Notes: generated by a model not told the origin, from the sequence alone. DNA of 64,000 bases from Cognataquiflexum gelatinilyticum (GCF_024813435.1 NZ_JANAEZ010000002.1:757280-821279), one strand, 5' to 3'. Counted from the stretch's first letter, positions 43,905 through 53,701 are shown. Program-made: numbers and translations.

Positions 43905-45479
43905 TCATGTACCCTTTTTCTTTTTGTTATTAATGTTTTCGATGGGTTCTAGGGGCGCAAATTGATAGTCATCTTCAGCCAGAATTTGATTGGTGCCGAC
44001 ATCGAATACTATACTTTTATAATAAACGGGGAGGATATAGTCGCCATTTTCATCCAAAATCCCATATTTATCCCCAAGCCTTACCAAGATTTTATTTAAA
44101 TCTTCTCTTCTAAGTTCTTCAAATTTTGGTTCCACTATTTCTTTTCCTTCAGGTGAAATCAAACCAAACTTTTCATCATTTTCAGTAATAAAATAACTGT
44201 CGGCAGCCAATGAAATCCTGTCGAAAGTTTTTTCTAAAATTGGGAGACCGTCCTTGCCAACCAATAAGTACCTGCCTTCACGCTTAACAATAGCTTTTCC
44301 TTTATTGAAATCTGAAACATGCTCATATTCTGCCTCTAAGATTATAGTACCTTTGTTGTCAATATAGCCCCAATTCCCATTGAGCATGAATGCAGCGATT
44401 CCTTCTTTGAACTTCCTAACTTCTTCAAAGCGGTTTTCAACTACCCAGTTTCCTGATTTATCGATGAAACCAAAAGCACCGGATTTTTTTGCCGGGTAAA
44501 GGCTTTCACTTCCCTGAAGGATCAAATCAACTTCCGAAATGGGGGAAACTTCCCATCCATTAGGTCCTAAAAGACCCACTTTATTATCTCTCAGCCAAAC
44601 ATTGTAATGCTTTGACCCAACATCCGAAACTTTTTCCATCCCAACTTGATCCAAAAGAATCCCATCATTATCCATTACTCTCCGCAGCTTTCCGTGAATA
44701 TATTCCAAAAGCATTCCGTCCTCAAGTGTAATTTTATGGTATGATGTATATTTGATATCTGCCCTTTCTTCAAGGCATCTGACAAGCATGTATTGTTTTC
44801 CATCAAATGCATAAAAATAATCACCTTCAAGATAGACCATATGGTCTATAATAGGATCTAAAATGTAATCACCATCTCTGTTTATCAATCCGTATCCCGT
44901 ACTTTCTTTTGAAATCAAGAAACTTTCATTTACCTCTTGAAGATGTTCATATTGCTTATCAGGAGTTTCGGAAATAGGTAACAAATAGTAACCCTCAGGA
45001 TTCTTAGCGATTACCTGGCCGTTCATTGCCAATTTTGCTTCGAGAAAAACCCCTAAATATTCGGTTTTTCTTGAGGAATGATAATAAATCCAAAATTCAT
45101 TTCCTTTTCTGGCAAGCAGCCTGGTATACAAAATCTGAATTTCATCATATTCAGTAGCAAAAATTTCTTCACCATATTCATGAAATGCTCCTTTTCCGTT
45201 GGGGCTTTCCACGACTATCCAAGGTTGTTCGTATTTGTATACAGAAATTGCCTTTAAGTCTACAAATGGCTTATATTCCTTGCTTAGCAGTTTAAGTTGG
45301 TTGTTGGAAGTGCTTATCCTTACAGATTCTCCCAAAATACTGATTTGGTCAAATTCAATTCTCGACTTTAGTTTAAGGTTTTGGTCAAAAACTTCATAGG
45401 TCTGGGATTTTACTGTTTCCGCAGTGATTGTTACAAAAATGAGATAAAGAGGTACTGTCCAATAAATTTTAAGCTTCAT
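43905..45479 (-). CDS. WG-repeat secreted protein
   Basis: A signal peptide (MKLKIYWTVPLYLIFVTITA) is followed by a series of WG/KWG-type repeats, such as AFGFIDKSGNWVVENRFEEV, NWGYIDNKGTIILEAEYEHV, KFGLISPEGKEIVEPKFEEL and KYGILDENGDYILPVYYKSI. WG repeats form beta structures with unknown ligands and are frequent in Bacteroidota. The start at 45479 begins the signal; a frame from 45530 would add 17 residues in front of it. The mature protein is about 500 aa. It is monocistronic and shares a terminator with floA. Confidence 0.83.
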   Translation of the reverse strand: MKLKIYWTVPLYLIFVTITAETVKSQTYEVFDQNLKLKSRIEFDQISILGESVRISTSNNQLKLLSKEYKPFVDLKAISVYKYEQPWIVVESPNGKGAFHEYGEEIFATEYDEIQILYTRLLARKGNEFWIYYHSSRKTEYLGVFLEAKLAMNGQVIAKNPEGYYLLPISETPDKQYEHLQEVNESFLISKESTGYGLINRDGDYILDPIIDHMVYLEGDYFYAFDGKQYMLVRCLEERADIKYTSYHKITLEDGMLLEYIHGKLRRVMDNDGILLDQVGMEKVSDVGSKHYNVWLRDNKVGLLGPNGWEVSPISEVDLILQGSESLYPAKKSGAFGFIDKSGNWVVENRFEEVRKFKEGIAAFMLNGNWGYIDNKGTIILEAEYEHVSDFNKGKAIVKREGRYLLVGKDGLPILEKTFDRISLAADSYFITENDEKFGLISPEGKEIVEPKFEELRREDLNKILVRLGDKYGILDENGDYILPVYYKSIVFDVGTNQILAEDDYQFAPLEPIENINNKKKKGT

Positions 45480-45548
45480 AAATCTAGAAATTGACGAAGG
45501 TAAAATAAATGGATTGAATCTGTAATTCAAGATAGTGCGGGGAATATT

Positions 45549-46820
45549 CTAGACCTTTTTTTCTGGATCTTTTTCAAGATCAAAAAGATCCGATAAGATT
45601 CCGATCATTTTATCCGCTTCGTCTCTTTGGCATGCAGCGCGAAGCTGAACCACAGGGACTTTGAGGATTTTTTGCATCATGCTTTTGGTGATTTTATCAA
45701 TCATAGCAACCTGTGCCTCATCAGCATTTTTAAGGAATCTTTCCATTTCTTCCAGACGGATTTGTTCCAATGCATTTTTAAGCTTATTGATGGTCGGAGA
45801 AACCATCATTTCTTTTTTCCAGTTAAAAAAGTCTTCAATACTTTCAGTTATAATTTTTTCGACTTGTGGAATAGAAGCAAGGCGTTTCTCGAGAGTTTCA
45901 GTTGCCTTACTTCTTATATTGTCTACGTTATAAAGCATCACCCCGGGAATTTCCTCCAGGTTTGTTTCTATGCTTCTCGGTACCGATAGATCTACGAAAA
46001 GCTTATAGCTGTTGATTTCGATTTCAGACACCATCTTCTTGGTGATATATGGCTCTGATTTCATGATTGAGGAAACAATTACGTCGGCCTCTTTCATGGC
46101 TTCAAAGCAATTCTCAAAGGGAATCACTTCAAATCCCATTTCATCTGCCAAAGCCTTTGCCCTTTCAAAAGTTCTGTTGGTGATAGTGACTTTAGCATCA
46201 GGGATGTGTACCATATTTTTGGCAACATCTTCGCCAATTTCACCTACGCCAATAAGTAAAACCCTTGGTTGGTAAGTATTAGAAGTAAGTTCTTCGATAA
46301 GTTCGACGGCTGCATACGAAACTGACGCTGCCCCATCACGGAAAGCGGTTTCTTGTACAAGCCGTTTACTTGTAAAGAAGATCATGTGCATCAATCTGTG
46401 CAAAAAAGGCCCTGCCATGTCCAAGTCAGCGGAAGCCTGATAAGCCCGTTTTACCTGATTGGAAATTTGCATATCACCTACCACTTGGGCCTCAAGACCC
46501 GTTGACACCCTAAACAGATGTTCGATGGCATCTCTGTCCTCGTTATGGATTTTGAAATATTCCATGTAATCAACCACATTGGTCAAGCCTTTTTCCAGAC
46601 CGATGAGTTTGATGATTTCTTCATTAAGGTCAATTTCGTGGGAATAATATACTTCTGTCCTGTTGCAGGTGGATAGGATAAGCGTGTCTGTAATGCTGAA
46701 AAAATCTTTCAGTTTAAGTAAAAGAGAATGGATGGAACCCTCATCGAGTGCGATGACTTCCCGTATTTCGACAGGAGCACTTTTGTGCGATAAACTGATG
46801 GCTCTAAACGTTTTTTGCAT
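45549..46820 (-). CDS. hemA: glutamyl-tRNA reductase
   Basis: HemA reduces glutamyl-tRNA to glutamate-1-semialdehyde, the first step of C5-pathway tetrapyrrole synthesis. The nucleophile is C52 in LSTCNRTEVYY. The NADPH motif is VLLIGVGEIGEDVAKNM. The C-terminal dimerisation helix bundle is present. At 423 aa it is of normal length. Other hem genes of the pathway are not next to it; hemN is about 40 kb away in this window. Confidence 0.96.
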   Translation of the reverse strand: MQKTFRAISLSHKSAPVEIREVIALDEGSIHSLLLKLKDFFSITDTLILSTCNRTEVYYSHEIDLNEEIIKLIGLEKGLTNVVDYMEYFKIHNEDRDAIEHLFRVSTGLEAQVVGDMQISNQVKRAYQASADLDMAGPFLHRLMHMIFFTSKRLVQETAFRDGAASVSYAAVELIEELTSNTYQPRVLLIGVGEIGEDVAKNMVHIPDAKVTITNRTFERAKALADEMGFEVIPFENCFEAMKEADVIVSSIMKSEPYITKKMVSEIEINSYKLFVDLSVPRSIETNLEEIPGVMLYNVDNIRSKATETLEKRLASIPQVEKIITESIEDFFNWKKEMMVSPTINKLKNALEQIRLEEMERFLKNADEAQVAMIDKITKSMMQKILKVPVVQLRAACQRDEADKMIGILSDLFDLEKDPEKKV

Positions 46821-47052
46821 TTTAGATACTTTTGCGTTACAAATTTAATTCAGATTAGATAGCAAAAGATAATTTCCCTTTACTTCCGTTCAATTTAAAT
46901 TCGGTCTAAATAAAAAAGACAAAACTTAAATTTTTGGTTTTCAATTTCAAATTTCGTAATAATTGTAAAATAATTCCAATCGAATTACTTTATCAGGGAT
47001 AGATACGATTTATCGGTTGCGATTGGATTATGTTTTTCAATAATTATATCAA

Positions 47053-47745
47053 ATGGCTAAAATTTATTTTTTTCTGAAGTCGTATTTTGGATTCTCCAAA
47101 AGGGAATCAAGAGGTTTCGTTTTGGTTGTGCCTGCCCTTATTGTCCTTTATCTTATTCCCTTAGGCTATGATTGGTTAGTCAGAAAGAAAAATGAAGAGA
47201 AATATTTAGCCTACTCTATTAAAATAGACAGCTTGGTGATGGCCGGATGGAAACCTTACCAGAGTAATTTTCAAAACCAATTGATTGATTTCAAATCAGA
47301 CACAGTCAAAAAGGCCAATACATATCAAAAACCCAAAAGTCCACAACTTAACAAAATATTATTCTCGGATGCTGACTCTGTTGTGCTTCAGATTGTACCC
47401 GGGATTGGTCAGACGATGGCAGGAAGAGTGGTCAAATACCGTGAAAATATGGGCGGTTTATATAGCAAGGACCAATTATTGGAAGTCTACGGAATGACGC
47501 CTGAAGTTTTGGAAAAGGTTTTTGAATATTTTGAATTTGTCCCTGAAATCAAAAACAAAATCCTGATCAATCAGGCTGATGTGAATGATTTGGCAAAACA
47601 TCCGTATATCAACTACGGATCAGCCAAAGTCATTATTGCATTTAGGGAGCAGCATGGACCTTATCAATCAGCAGACGACTTGCTCAAAATCAAAATATTC
47701 AATAAAGAATGGGTGGACAGACTCAAACCATACCTGGAATTTTGA
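47053..47745 (+). CDS. membrane-anchored helix-hairpin-helix protein (ComEA-like)
   Basis: One N-terminal transmembrane segment (GFVLVVPALIVLYLIPLGYDW) is followed by two HhH units: IVPGIGQTMAGRVVKYRENMGGLYSKDQLL and a second at ADVNDLAKHPYINYGSAKVIIAFREQHG. Such HhH pairs bind DNA without sequence preference; ComEA proteins use them in DNA uptake. The 230-aa size and topology fit a Bacteroidota ComEA-like protein, but no other competence gene is nearby, so the role is only suggested. Confidence 0.8.
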   Translation: MAKIYFFLKSYFGFSKRESRGFVLVVPALIVLYLIPLGYDWLVRKKNEEKYLAYSIKIDSLVMAGWKPYQSNFQNQLIDFKSDTVKKANTYQKPKSPQLNKILFSDADSVVLQIVPGIGQTMAGRVVKYRENMGGLYSKDQLLEVYGMTPEVLEKVFEYFEFVPEIKNKILINQADVNDLAKHPYINYGSAKVIIAFREQHGPYQSADDLLKIKIFNKEWVDRLKPYLEF

Positions 47746-47764
47746 CTCTTTTTAGATTGCGAAG

Positions 47765-49399
47765 TTAATAAACCTTTTTCCCGCCAACGAATGTTCCTGA
47801 GATTTTGATTTCTCTTAACTCATTTTCAGGCGCCGTCATGATGTCTTTTTCCAAGACTACAAAGTCCGCGAGTTTGCCCGGTTCAATGCTTCCTTTTAGA
47901 TTTTCTTCAAAGTTGGCAAATGCAGCCCAAATGGTCATACCTTTTAAAGCATGCTCTCTTGTGATTTTGTTTTCAGGCTGAAATCCATCCTCAGGCCAAT
48001 TTTTTGCATCTTTTCGTACTACACCAGAATGAAAGCCATAAAGTGGATTGATATGTTCTACCGGAAAATCACTTCCTAAAGCCAATATGCCATTTTGATC
48101 CAAAAGCTCTTTGTAGGCATATGCTGTTTTTATCCTAAAAGGGCCAAGCCGTTGACCTGCCCAATACATATCAGAGGTGGCATGGGTAGGCTGAACAGAT
48201 GGGATGACGCTGTATTGTGCAAATTTGGGCATATCTTCTTTGCTTACCACTTGTGCATGCTCGATCCGCCACCTGAGGTCATTTTTTCCTTTCAGGTATT
48301 TGGCATAAATGTCCAATAACGTTCTGTTGGCTGAATCACCTATACAATGGGTGTTCATTTGGAAGCCGTTTTCGTACATTTTTTTGGCGAGTTCATCAAA
48401 TTCCTCCGGATTTTTGAGAAGGAACCCGTAGTAATCTGCATGATCATGATAAGGTTTGAGCAATGCGGCACCCCTTGAACCCAAAGCGCCGTCTCCATAA
48501 ATTTTAAAACTCCTTACTGTGAGGTTGTCATCTTGGTATATTCCAGTTTTGAAATAATGCGCCATATTGGCTTCGGTTGGGTTAATCATTGCATATACAC
48601 GCATGGTCAAAGAACCGTCTTTGTGCATCTCGGAGATCAAGTCGATAGTTTCTTTATCCAAACCTGCATCCACTACTGTAGTCAGTCCTACCGCAAAACA
48701 GTTTTCTTGGGCGCTAGTCATGGCTATCCGGGCTTCTTCTTTGCTTGGATCCGGAACTTTCGAGGAAACTAATCCAATGGCATTGTCAATCAAAACTCCT
48801 GTCGGCTTGTTTCCGATTAAAATAACCTTTCCACCGACCATTGATGTGGATGAAGTGATCCCTCCAAGATCCAAAGCTTTTTGGTTGACCAGGGCGGCAT
48901 GACCATCAATTCGCGTCAGAAGTACAGGTTTGTCAGGAAAAAGCGAGTCTAATTTAGTTTTGGTTGGAAATTCCTTAGACTCCCAAAGGTTTTGGTCCCA
49001 ACCCCTACCTAATATCCATGCAGCCTCAGGGTTATTTTCAGCATGAATCCTTACCCTTTCCACCAATTCTATTTCTGATTCTGCACCAAGTAAATCAGCG
49101 ACCTGTAATCCTAATCCATACCTATAAAAATGGGAATGTGCATCTATAAATCCTGGATAAATTGGTTTTCCTTGTAAGTCAATGATTTCCTCGGAGTCAT
49201 ATTTTGAAAGTATGGCATTGTCATTGCCTACTGCCACAAATCGGTTGTCCTTGACAGCAAATGCGTTTGTTATTGTGAAACCTTCATCTACTGTGTAAAC
49301 AATACCGTTATGTACTATGAGATCAACTTTCTCCTTTGTAGTACAAGAAAAAATTGAAAAAGTAGAATACAAAAGCGATGAGAAAATAAATTTCTTCAT
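47765..49399 (-). CDS. lipoprotein amidohydrolase, YtcJ-like
   Basis: A metal-dependent hydrolase of the amidohydrolase superfamily with a lipoprotein signal (MKKFIFSSLLYSTFSIFSC). The metal motif is PGFIDAHSHFYR. Later metal or catalytic residues are in MNTHCIGDSANRTLLD, RWRIEHAQ and GSDFPVEHINPLYGF. The C-terminal GKLADFVVLEKD is the usual end of the composite beta domain. The start at 49399 begins the signal; a longer frame from 49480 is unlikely. The length is 544 aa. The substrate cannot be told; YtcJ members act on amides and cyclic ureides. Confidence 0.87.
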   Translation of the reverse strand: MKKFIFSSLLYSTFSIFSCTTKEKVDLIVHNGIVYTVDEGFTITNAFAVKDNRFVAVGNDNAILSKYDSEEIIDLQGKPIYPGFIDAHSHFYRYGLGLQVADLLGAESEIELVERVRIHAENNPEAAWILGRGWDQNLWESKEFPTKTKLDSLFPDKPVLLTRIDGHAALVNQKALDLGGITSSTSMVGGKVILIGNKPTGVLIDNAIGLVSSKVPDPSKEEARIAMTSAQENCFAVGLTTVVDAGLDKETIDLISEMHKDGSLTMRVYAMINPTEANMAHYFKTGIYQDDNLTVRSFKIYGDGALGSRGAALLKPYHDHADYYGFLLKNPEEFDELAKKMYENGFQMNTHCIGDSANRTLLDIYAKYLKGKNDLRWRIEHAQVVSKEDMPKFAQYSVIPSVQPTHATSDMYWAGQRLGPFRIKTAYAYKELLDQNGILALGSDFPVEHINPLYGFHSGVVRKDAKNWPEDGFQPENKITREHALKGMTIWAAFANFEENLKGSIEPGKLADFVVLEKDIMTAPENELREIKISGTFVGGKKVY

Positions 49400-49474
49400 T
49401 TTAGAGAGTTTAGTGGATGTTTCTAACAAGAAAGCGGACATATTTGCGGAATGGTGGAGGATAGGTATGGTTTT

Positions 49475-49924
49475 ATGCAATTTGCCCTCAATTTTCCGGA
49501 ATTTGAATTCAAAATTCAGGAATCTGATGGGAAATTAAGCATTTTCGATTCCCTTCGAAAGAAATATTTGATATTGACCCCTGAAGAATGGGTAAGACAG
49601 CATATGATTTCTTTTTTGGTCCAACATAGGAACTATCCCAAAGGACTTTTTTCTTTGGAAAAAGAAGTAATATATAACTCTCTTCAAAAAAGATTTGATA
49701 TTTTGGTGTTAGATAGAACTGGAAATCCATTCCTATTGATCGAATGCAAGGCACCCGAAGTCAAGCTTTCCAAAAAAACAGTAGAACAGGTGGCGGTCTA
49801 TAACAAGACAATTGGGGCTGCCTTCATGGGAATTAGTAACGGTAGGCAGCATTTGTTCTTGAAATACAATTTTGAAGTAAATTATTATGAACAAATATCA
49901 GATTTACCTCAATTTCAACCTTGA
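49475..49924 (+). CDS. stand-alone type I restriction R-subunit N-terminal (HSDR_N) domain protein
   Basis: A 149-aa PD-(D/E)xK-fold protein. The nuclease-like motif is D-x(n)-E-x-K in KRFDILVLDRTGNPFLLIECKAP, preceded by TPEEWVRQHMISFLV and followed by KTVEQVAVYNKTIGAAF with the motif-IV-like Gln. There is no helicase, methylase or specificity subunit nearby, so it is not part of a classical restriction system. Such single-domain proteins are widespread in Bacteroidota with unknown function. The start at 49475 (MQFALNFPEFEFKI) fits the family better than the ATG 24 bases upstream. Confidence 0.8.
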   Translation: MQFALNFPEFEFKIQESDGKLSIFDSLRKKYLILTPEEWVRQHMISFLVQHRNYPKGLFSLEKEVIYNSLQKRFDILVLDRTGNPFLLIECKAPEVKLSKKTVEQVAVYNKTIGAAFMGISNGRQHLFLKYNFEVNYYEQISDLPQFQP

Positions 49925-49996
49925 TTAATGTGATATTTGTCATGTAATCAATTATATTTATCATTTAAGTTTGTTCAGCGGTTTTAACCAATTGAT

Positions 49997-50710
49997 ATGA
50001 AAACGATAGAAAAAAGTACTCCATGTGAGCTTTGCATGAGCAGAAAATTTTCACTCTTCGCCAATCTTTCTGAACCACATTTATGCCATTTATCGGATCA
50101 TAAAAATTTTATCACACACAAAAAAGGTCAGATTTTATTTTATGAAGGGACCAAACCCTTGGGTGTTTTCTGCATCAATGATGGGGTAGTAAAGGTTTAT
50201 AAAACCGCATCCAATGGGAAAGAGCAGATTATCAGACTAGCAAAAAAAGGTGATTTTTTAGGATATGCTTCCCTGCTTGGTGAAGAGTCATATTCCAATT
50301 CTGCCACAATTGTAGAAGATGCCAAAATCTGTTTTGTCCCAAGAGAATCTTTTTTAAAGGTATTGGCCGAAGACACAGAATTCCATAGAAGAGTAACCAA
50401 AGCACTTTGCCATGATTTAGGAATCATGGAGGACAAACTTACAGATGCCACACAAAAGTCAATAAGAGAAAGGCTAGCCTTTACGCTATTGAAACTCAGT
50501 GAGACTTACGGGATAGATGGGAATGCAGGTGAGAAAATTGACATTGTACTCACAAGAGAAGAAATCGCAGGCTTGGTGGGTACTGCAACCGAAACGGTAA
50601 TCCGACTACTTTCTGAATTCAAAAAGGACGAGTTGATCGACTTTGAAGGAAAGAAAATCCTTGTTCTTGACAAGAGAGGTTTGGCAAGGTTGTCTGATTT
50701 CTATGGATGA
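49997..50710 (+). CDS. Crp/Fnr family transcriptional regulator
   Basis: An N-terminal cyclic-nucleotide-binding-like domain (about residues 25-140) is followed by a C-terminal winged helix-turn-helix (LTREEIAGLVGTATETVIRLLSEF). Cysteines C10 and C13 (CELC) precede the sensor domain, and C112 lies in AKICFVPRESF. These match E. coli Fnr ligands C20, C23 and C122 with a constant offset of ten, while the position of Fnr C29 is S19. It may therefore sense oxygen or redox state through an iron-sulfur cluster, but one ligand is different. C30 and C59 are also present. It is monocistronic and upstream of a rhodanese gene. Confidence 0.88.
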   Translation: MKTIEKSTPCELCMSRKFSLFANLSEPHLCHLSDHKNFITHKKGQILFYEGTKPLGVFCINDGVVKVYKTASNGKEQIIRLAKKGDFLGYASLLGEESYSNSATIVEDAKICFVPRESFLKVLAEDTEFHRRVTKALCHDLGIMEDKLTDATQKSIRERLAFTLLKLSETYGIDGNAGEKIDIVLTREEIAGLVGTATETVIRLLSEFKKDELIDFEGKKILVLDKRGLARLSDFYG

Positions 50711-50858
50711 AATTTCTTAAACTGAAAAATAACCATCCTTGCTGACAGTTGTTGAAATCAGTTTTTTTAGGCTAATCCAATCATTTATAATTTTTTTTTG
50801 TTTACAAGAAAGTATTCACTGACTAGATCCAATTTTGGAATTTAACAAGTTCAATCTC

Positions 50859-51350
50859 ATGCGAATCCGTATTCTTGGAATTTTCCTCCTTGGATTCTTA
50901 TTTTATTTCCCTGCTTTCAGTCAAAGTTTTGCATATAAAACCATGCTGAATGGGATTTATGATAATGAATTTCCATTGGTGTATTTGGACCAAGATGAAA
51001 TTCTTGGAAAGGCAATTTTGCTCGACACCAGAGAAAAAGAGGAATATGAAGTGAGCCACCTGAAAAATGCAAGATGGGTTGGCTACGATACTTTTTCATT
51101 GGAAAGCATAAAAGATGTTGCAAGAGATAAACCGATAGTGGTTTACTGTTCGGTAGGTGCACGAAGTCAGGAAATTGGTAAAAAACTCAAAAGCGCAGGA
51201 TATAAAGAGGTTTATAACCTTTATGGAGGGATTTTTCATTGGATTAATGAAGACCGTCCTGTGTACCAAGATCAAAAGAGGACAAACCGCATCCATACCT
51301 ACAACAGAACGTGGAGCATTTGGGTAAATAAGGGAGAAAAAGTCTTCTGA
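50859..51350 (+). CDS. secreted rhodanese-like sulfurtransferase
   Basis: A signal peptide (MRIRILGIFLLGFLFYFPAFS) leads to a single rhodanese domain. The active-site loop is VVYCSVGARS with the nucleophilic Cys, and AILLDTREKEEYEVSHLKNA is the CH2A-type motif. The start at 50859 begins the signal; a TTG upstream is not needed. The length is 163 aa. It probably works in the periplasm on sulfur or cyanide compounds, or as a redox carrier. The Crp/Fnr gene just upstream could regulate it, though nothing in the sequence proves this. Confidence 0.85.
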   Translation: MRIRILGIFLLGFLFYFPAFSQSFAYKTMLNGIYDNEFPLVYLDQDEILGKAILLDTREKEEYEVSHLKNARWVGYDTFSLESIKDVARDKPIVVYCSVGARSQEIGKKLKSAGYKEVYNLYGGIFHWINEDRPVYQDQKRTNRIHTYNRTWSIWVNKGEKVF

Positions 51351-51464
51351 TCACTTTTTTCCGTCCCAAATAGAATCGGTATTTTTCATATTGCGATGCA
51401 ACTGAGAAATGACGCTTTCGTACTTTAAAATTATCTCCCTATTTTTAGCCGCTTAATTAAAAAT

Positions 51465-52637
51465 ATGACTATGGATATTCTGGAAGTCAACAGTCCAGCG
51501 CTTGAAAGAGAATTTTTGGAAATGGCCGTAAGGCTATATAAAAATGAGAAAAACTGGATAAGACCTCTTGATAAAGACATACAGGGATTGTTTGAGCCGG
51601 AGACAAATAAGCTGTTCAAGCAAGGCGGAAAAGCCAAAAGATGGCTTGTCAAGGATCAAAAAGGAAACACTATTGGAAGAATTGCCGCCTTTATCCATCC
51701 CAAATGGAAAGAAAAGCAACCGACAGGTGGAGTTGGTTTCTTTGAGGCAATAAATGACAGCAAAGTTGCCTTCCTTTTGTTTGACACTGCAAAATCCTGG
51801 CTTGAAAAGCAGGGTATAGAATCGATGGATGGTCCGGTCAACTTCGGTGAGCGTGATAAATGGTGGGGCTTATTGGTTCAGGGTTTTTCGCCTCCTAATT
51901 ACAACATGCCTTGGAATTTTCCATATTATAAAAAATTCTTCGAAGATTACGGGTTTCAAGTTTATTTCAAACAGTATACCTATATGAGGCCTGTACAAGG
52001 AGGAAATTTTGATGCCAAAATGGTAGAAAGAGCGAACAAAGTTTTGGCTGATCCGGATTTTTCATTTAGACACCTGACGGGGAAAGAGCTTTCAGAAAAA
52101 GCCCCAGAATATTTTATGGAAGTCTATAACAAAGCTTGGGCAAAGCATATGGGGAAAAGTCTCACACTTATGGAAACCCAATTGATGTTTGCCAAATTAA
52201 AACCTATCAGAGATCCCCGATTGGTCTATTTTGGCTTTTATAAAGGCGTACCGGTTTCTTTTTTTATCAATATTCCGGAGATCAACCAGATATTCAAATA
52301 TGTGGATGGGAAATTAGATTTAATTGGAAAACTCAAATTTCTATGGTACAAAACTTTTTTCCCACCCAATAAAATGTTGGGCTTGGTATTTGGAGTAATT
52401 CCGGAATTTCAAGGGAAAGGTGTGGAAAGCGCAATGATTATGGCCTACAATGAAACTTTTGCACGTCATGATTCTTTTCCTTACAAAACAATTGAAATGA
52501 ATTGGATTGGTGATTTTAATCCCAAAATGATGCGCGTCTGTGAGCAACTGAATGCTAAGATTTATAAAACCCACCATACCTACAGGTATTTATTCGATAG
52601 ATCGCTGCCATTTGAAAGGCATAAGATTTTTGAATGA
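51465..52637 (+). CDS. GNAT-like conserved protein, 390 aa
   Basis: A cytoplasmic protein of the Bacteroidota family with wording NEKNWIRPLDKDIQGLF, GRIAAFIHPKW and VGFFEAINDSKVAFLLFDTA, which resembles a GNAT N-acetyltransferase core. A second GNAT-like half follows with LGLVFGVIPEFQGKGVESAM, similar to the acetyl-CoA-binding V-x-P-x-x-Q/R-G-x-G. The last part (NPKMMRVCEQLNAKIYKTHHTYRYLFD) is typical of GNAT C termini. The acceptor substrate is unknown. It lies 68 bases upstream of the PfkB kinase on the same strand. Confidence 0.65.
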   Translation: MTMDILEVNSPALEREFLEMAVRLYKNEKNWIRPLDKDIQGLFEPETNKLFKQGGKAKRWLVKDQKGNTIGRIAAFIHPKWKEKQPTGGVGFFEAINDSKVAFLLFDTAKSWLEKQGIESMDGPVNFGERDKWWGLLVQGFSPPNYNMPWNFPYYKKFFEDYGFQVYFKQYTYMRPVQGGNFDAKMVERANKVLADPDFSFRHLTGKELSEKAPEYFMEVYNKAWAKHMGKSLTLMETQLMFAKLKPIRDPRLVYFGFYKGVPVSFFINIPEINQIFKYVDGKLDLIGKLKFLWYKTFFPPNKMLGLVFGVIPEFQGKGVESAMIMAYNETFARHDSFPYKTIEMNWIGDFNPKMMRVCEQLNAKIYKTHHTYRYLFDRSLPFERHKIFE

Positions 52638-52705
52638 AAAAGGTCTGCTTTTGTGGGATCGCCCTTTTGGCATAAATAAACCAATTATTAATAAATCAAC
52701 AAAAC

Positions 52706-53701
52706 ATGAAAAAATACGATGTAACGGGCATAGGCAATGCTCTTGTAGATATAGAATTTAAAGTATCCGACCAGTTTTTTTTTGACAATCACGTTGAAAA
52801 AGGCCTGATGACACTGGTTGATGAAAACCGTCAAAATGCTCTCATGAAGGTGATAAATACCAAAGAAGCAAAAAAACAGTGTGGTGGATCTGCAGCGAAC
52901 ACAGTCATTGCGGTGAGCCAATTTGGTGGAAATGCCTTCTATTGTTGTAAAGTGGCCAATGACGAATTGGGGTATTTTTATCTTGAGGATTTAAAAAATT
53001 CCGGAGTAGACAACAGCCTGGAAGGTAAAGTCCCCCAGGATGGAATTACAGGCAAATGTCTTGTAATGGTTACCGAAGATTCTGAAAGAACTCTGAACAC
53101 ATTTTTGGGAATTACCCAAAATTTTTCCGTTCAAGATCTGAGTGAGTCGGCTATCAAAGATTCCAAATATTTGTTTATCGAAGGCTATTTGGTTACCTCT
53201 CCAAACGGCAGAGAAGCCATGGTCCATGCCAAGAAAACTGCAGAATCAGCCGGCACTAAAGTCGCTCTGACGTTCTCAGACCCTGCAATGGTAAAGTATT
53301 TTCATACCGGTTTTGATGAAGTAATCGGTCCGAGTGTTGACTTGCTTTTTGCCAATGAAGAGGAGGCCATGCTTTTTACAGGAAAGGAAAACATTCTTGA
53401 GGCTAGGGAGGAATTGAAAAAGGCTGCCAAACATTTTGTAATCACACAAGGAAAAAATGGCGCTATGATTTGGGATGGAGACACATTTATAGACATAGAA
53501 CCTTACAAAACAGTGGCAATCGATAGCAATGGAGCAGGAGATATGTTTGCAGGTGCATTTATGTATGGGATTACCAATGGACATAGCTATGCATCAAGCG
53601 GAAAATTGGCCTCAATGGCAAGTTCTAAAATTGTGAGTCAATTTGGCCCTAGACTGAAATGGCATGAAGCCAAAGAAATACTCGGTAGGTTATTGCCCTG
53701 A
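52706..53701 (+). CDS. PfkB-family kinase, adenosine kinase-like
   Basis: A ribokinase-fold sugar/nucleoside kinase of 331 aa. The N-terminal motif is GIGNALVDIEFKV. GGSAANT at residues 60-66 is the substrate-side motif. The anion-hole/catalytic motif is DSNGAGDMFAG with the base at D279. The C-terminal end is GPRLKWHEAKEIL. Adenosine or ribokinase-type substrates are most likely; this subgroup is usually called adenosine kinase in Bacteroidota. Monocistronic. Confidence 0.88.
   Translation: MKKYDVTGIGNALVDIEFKVSDQFFFDNHVEKGLMTLVDENRQNALMKVINTKEAKKQCGGSAANTVIAVSQFGGNAFYCCKVANDELGYFYLEDLKNSGVDNSLEGKVPQDGITGKCLVMVTEDSERTLNTFLGITQNFSVQDLSESAIKDSKYLFIEGYLVTSPNGREAMVHAKKTAESAGTKVALTFSDPAMVKYFHTGFDEVIGPSVDLLFANEEEAMLFTGKENILEAREELKKAAKHFVITQGKNGAMIWDGDTFIDIEPYKTVAIDSNGAGDMFAGAFMYGITNGHSYASSGKLASMASSKIVSQFGPRLKWHEAKEILGRLLP

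Noticed and set aside
49475..49924. Part of a type I restriction-modification system
   Set aside because: No methylase, specificity or helicase genes occur nearby; the protein is a solo domain.
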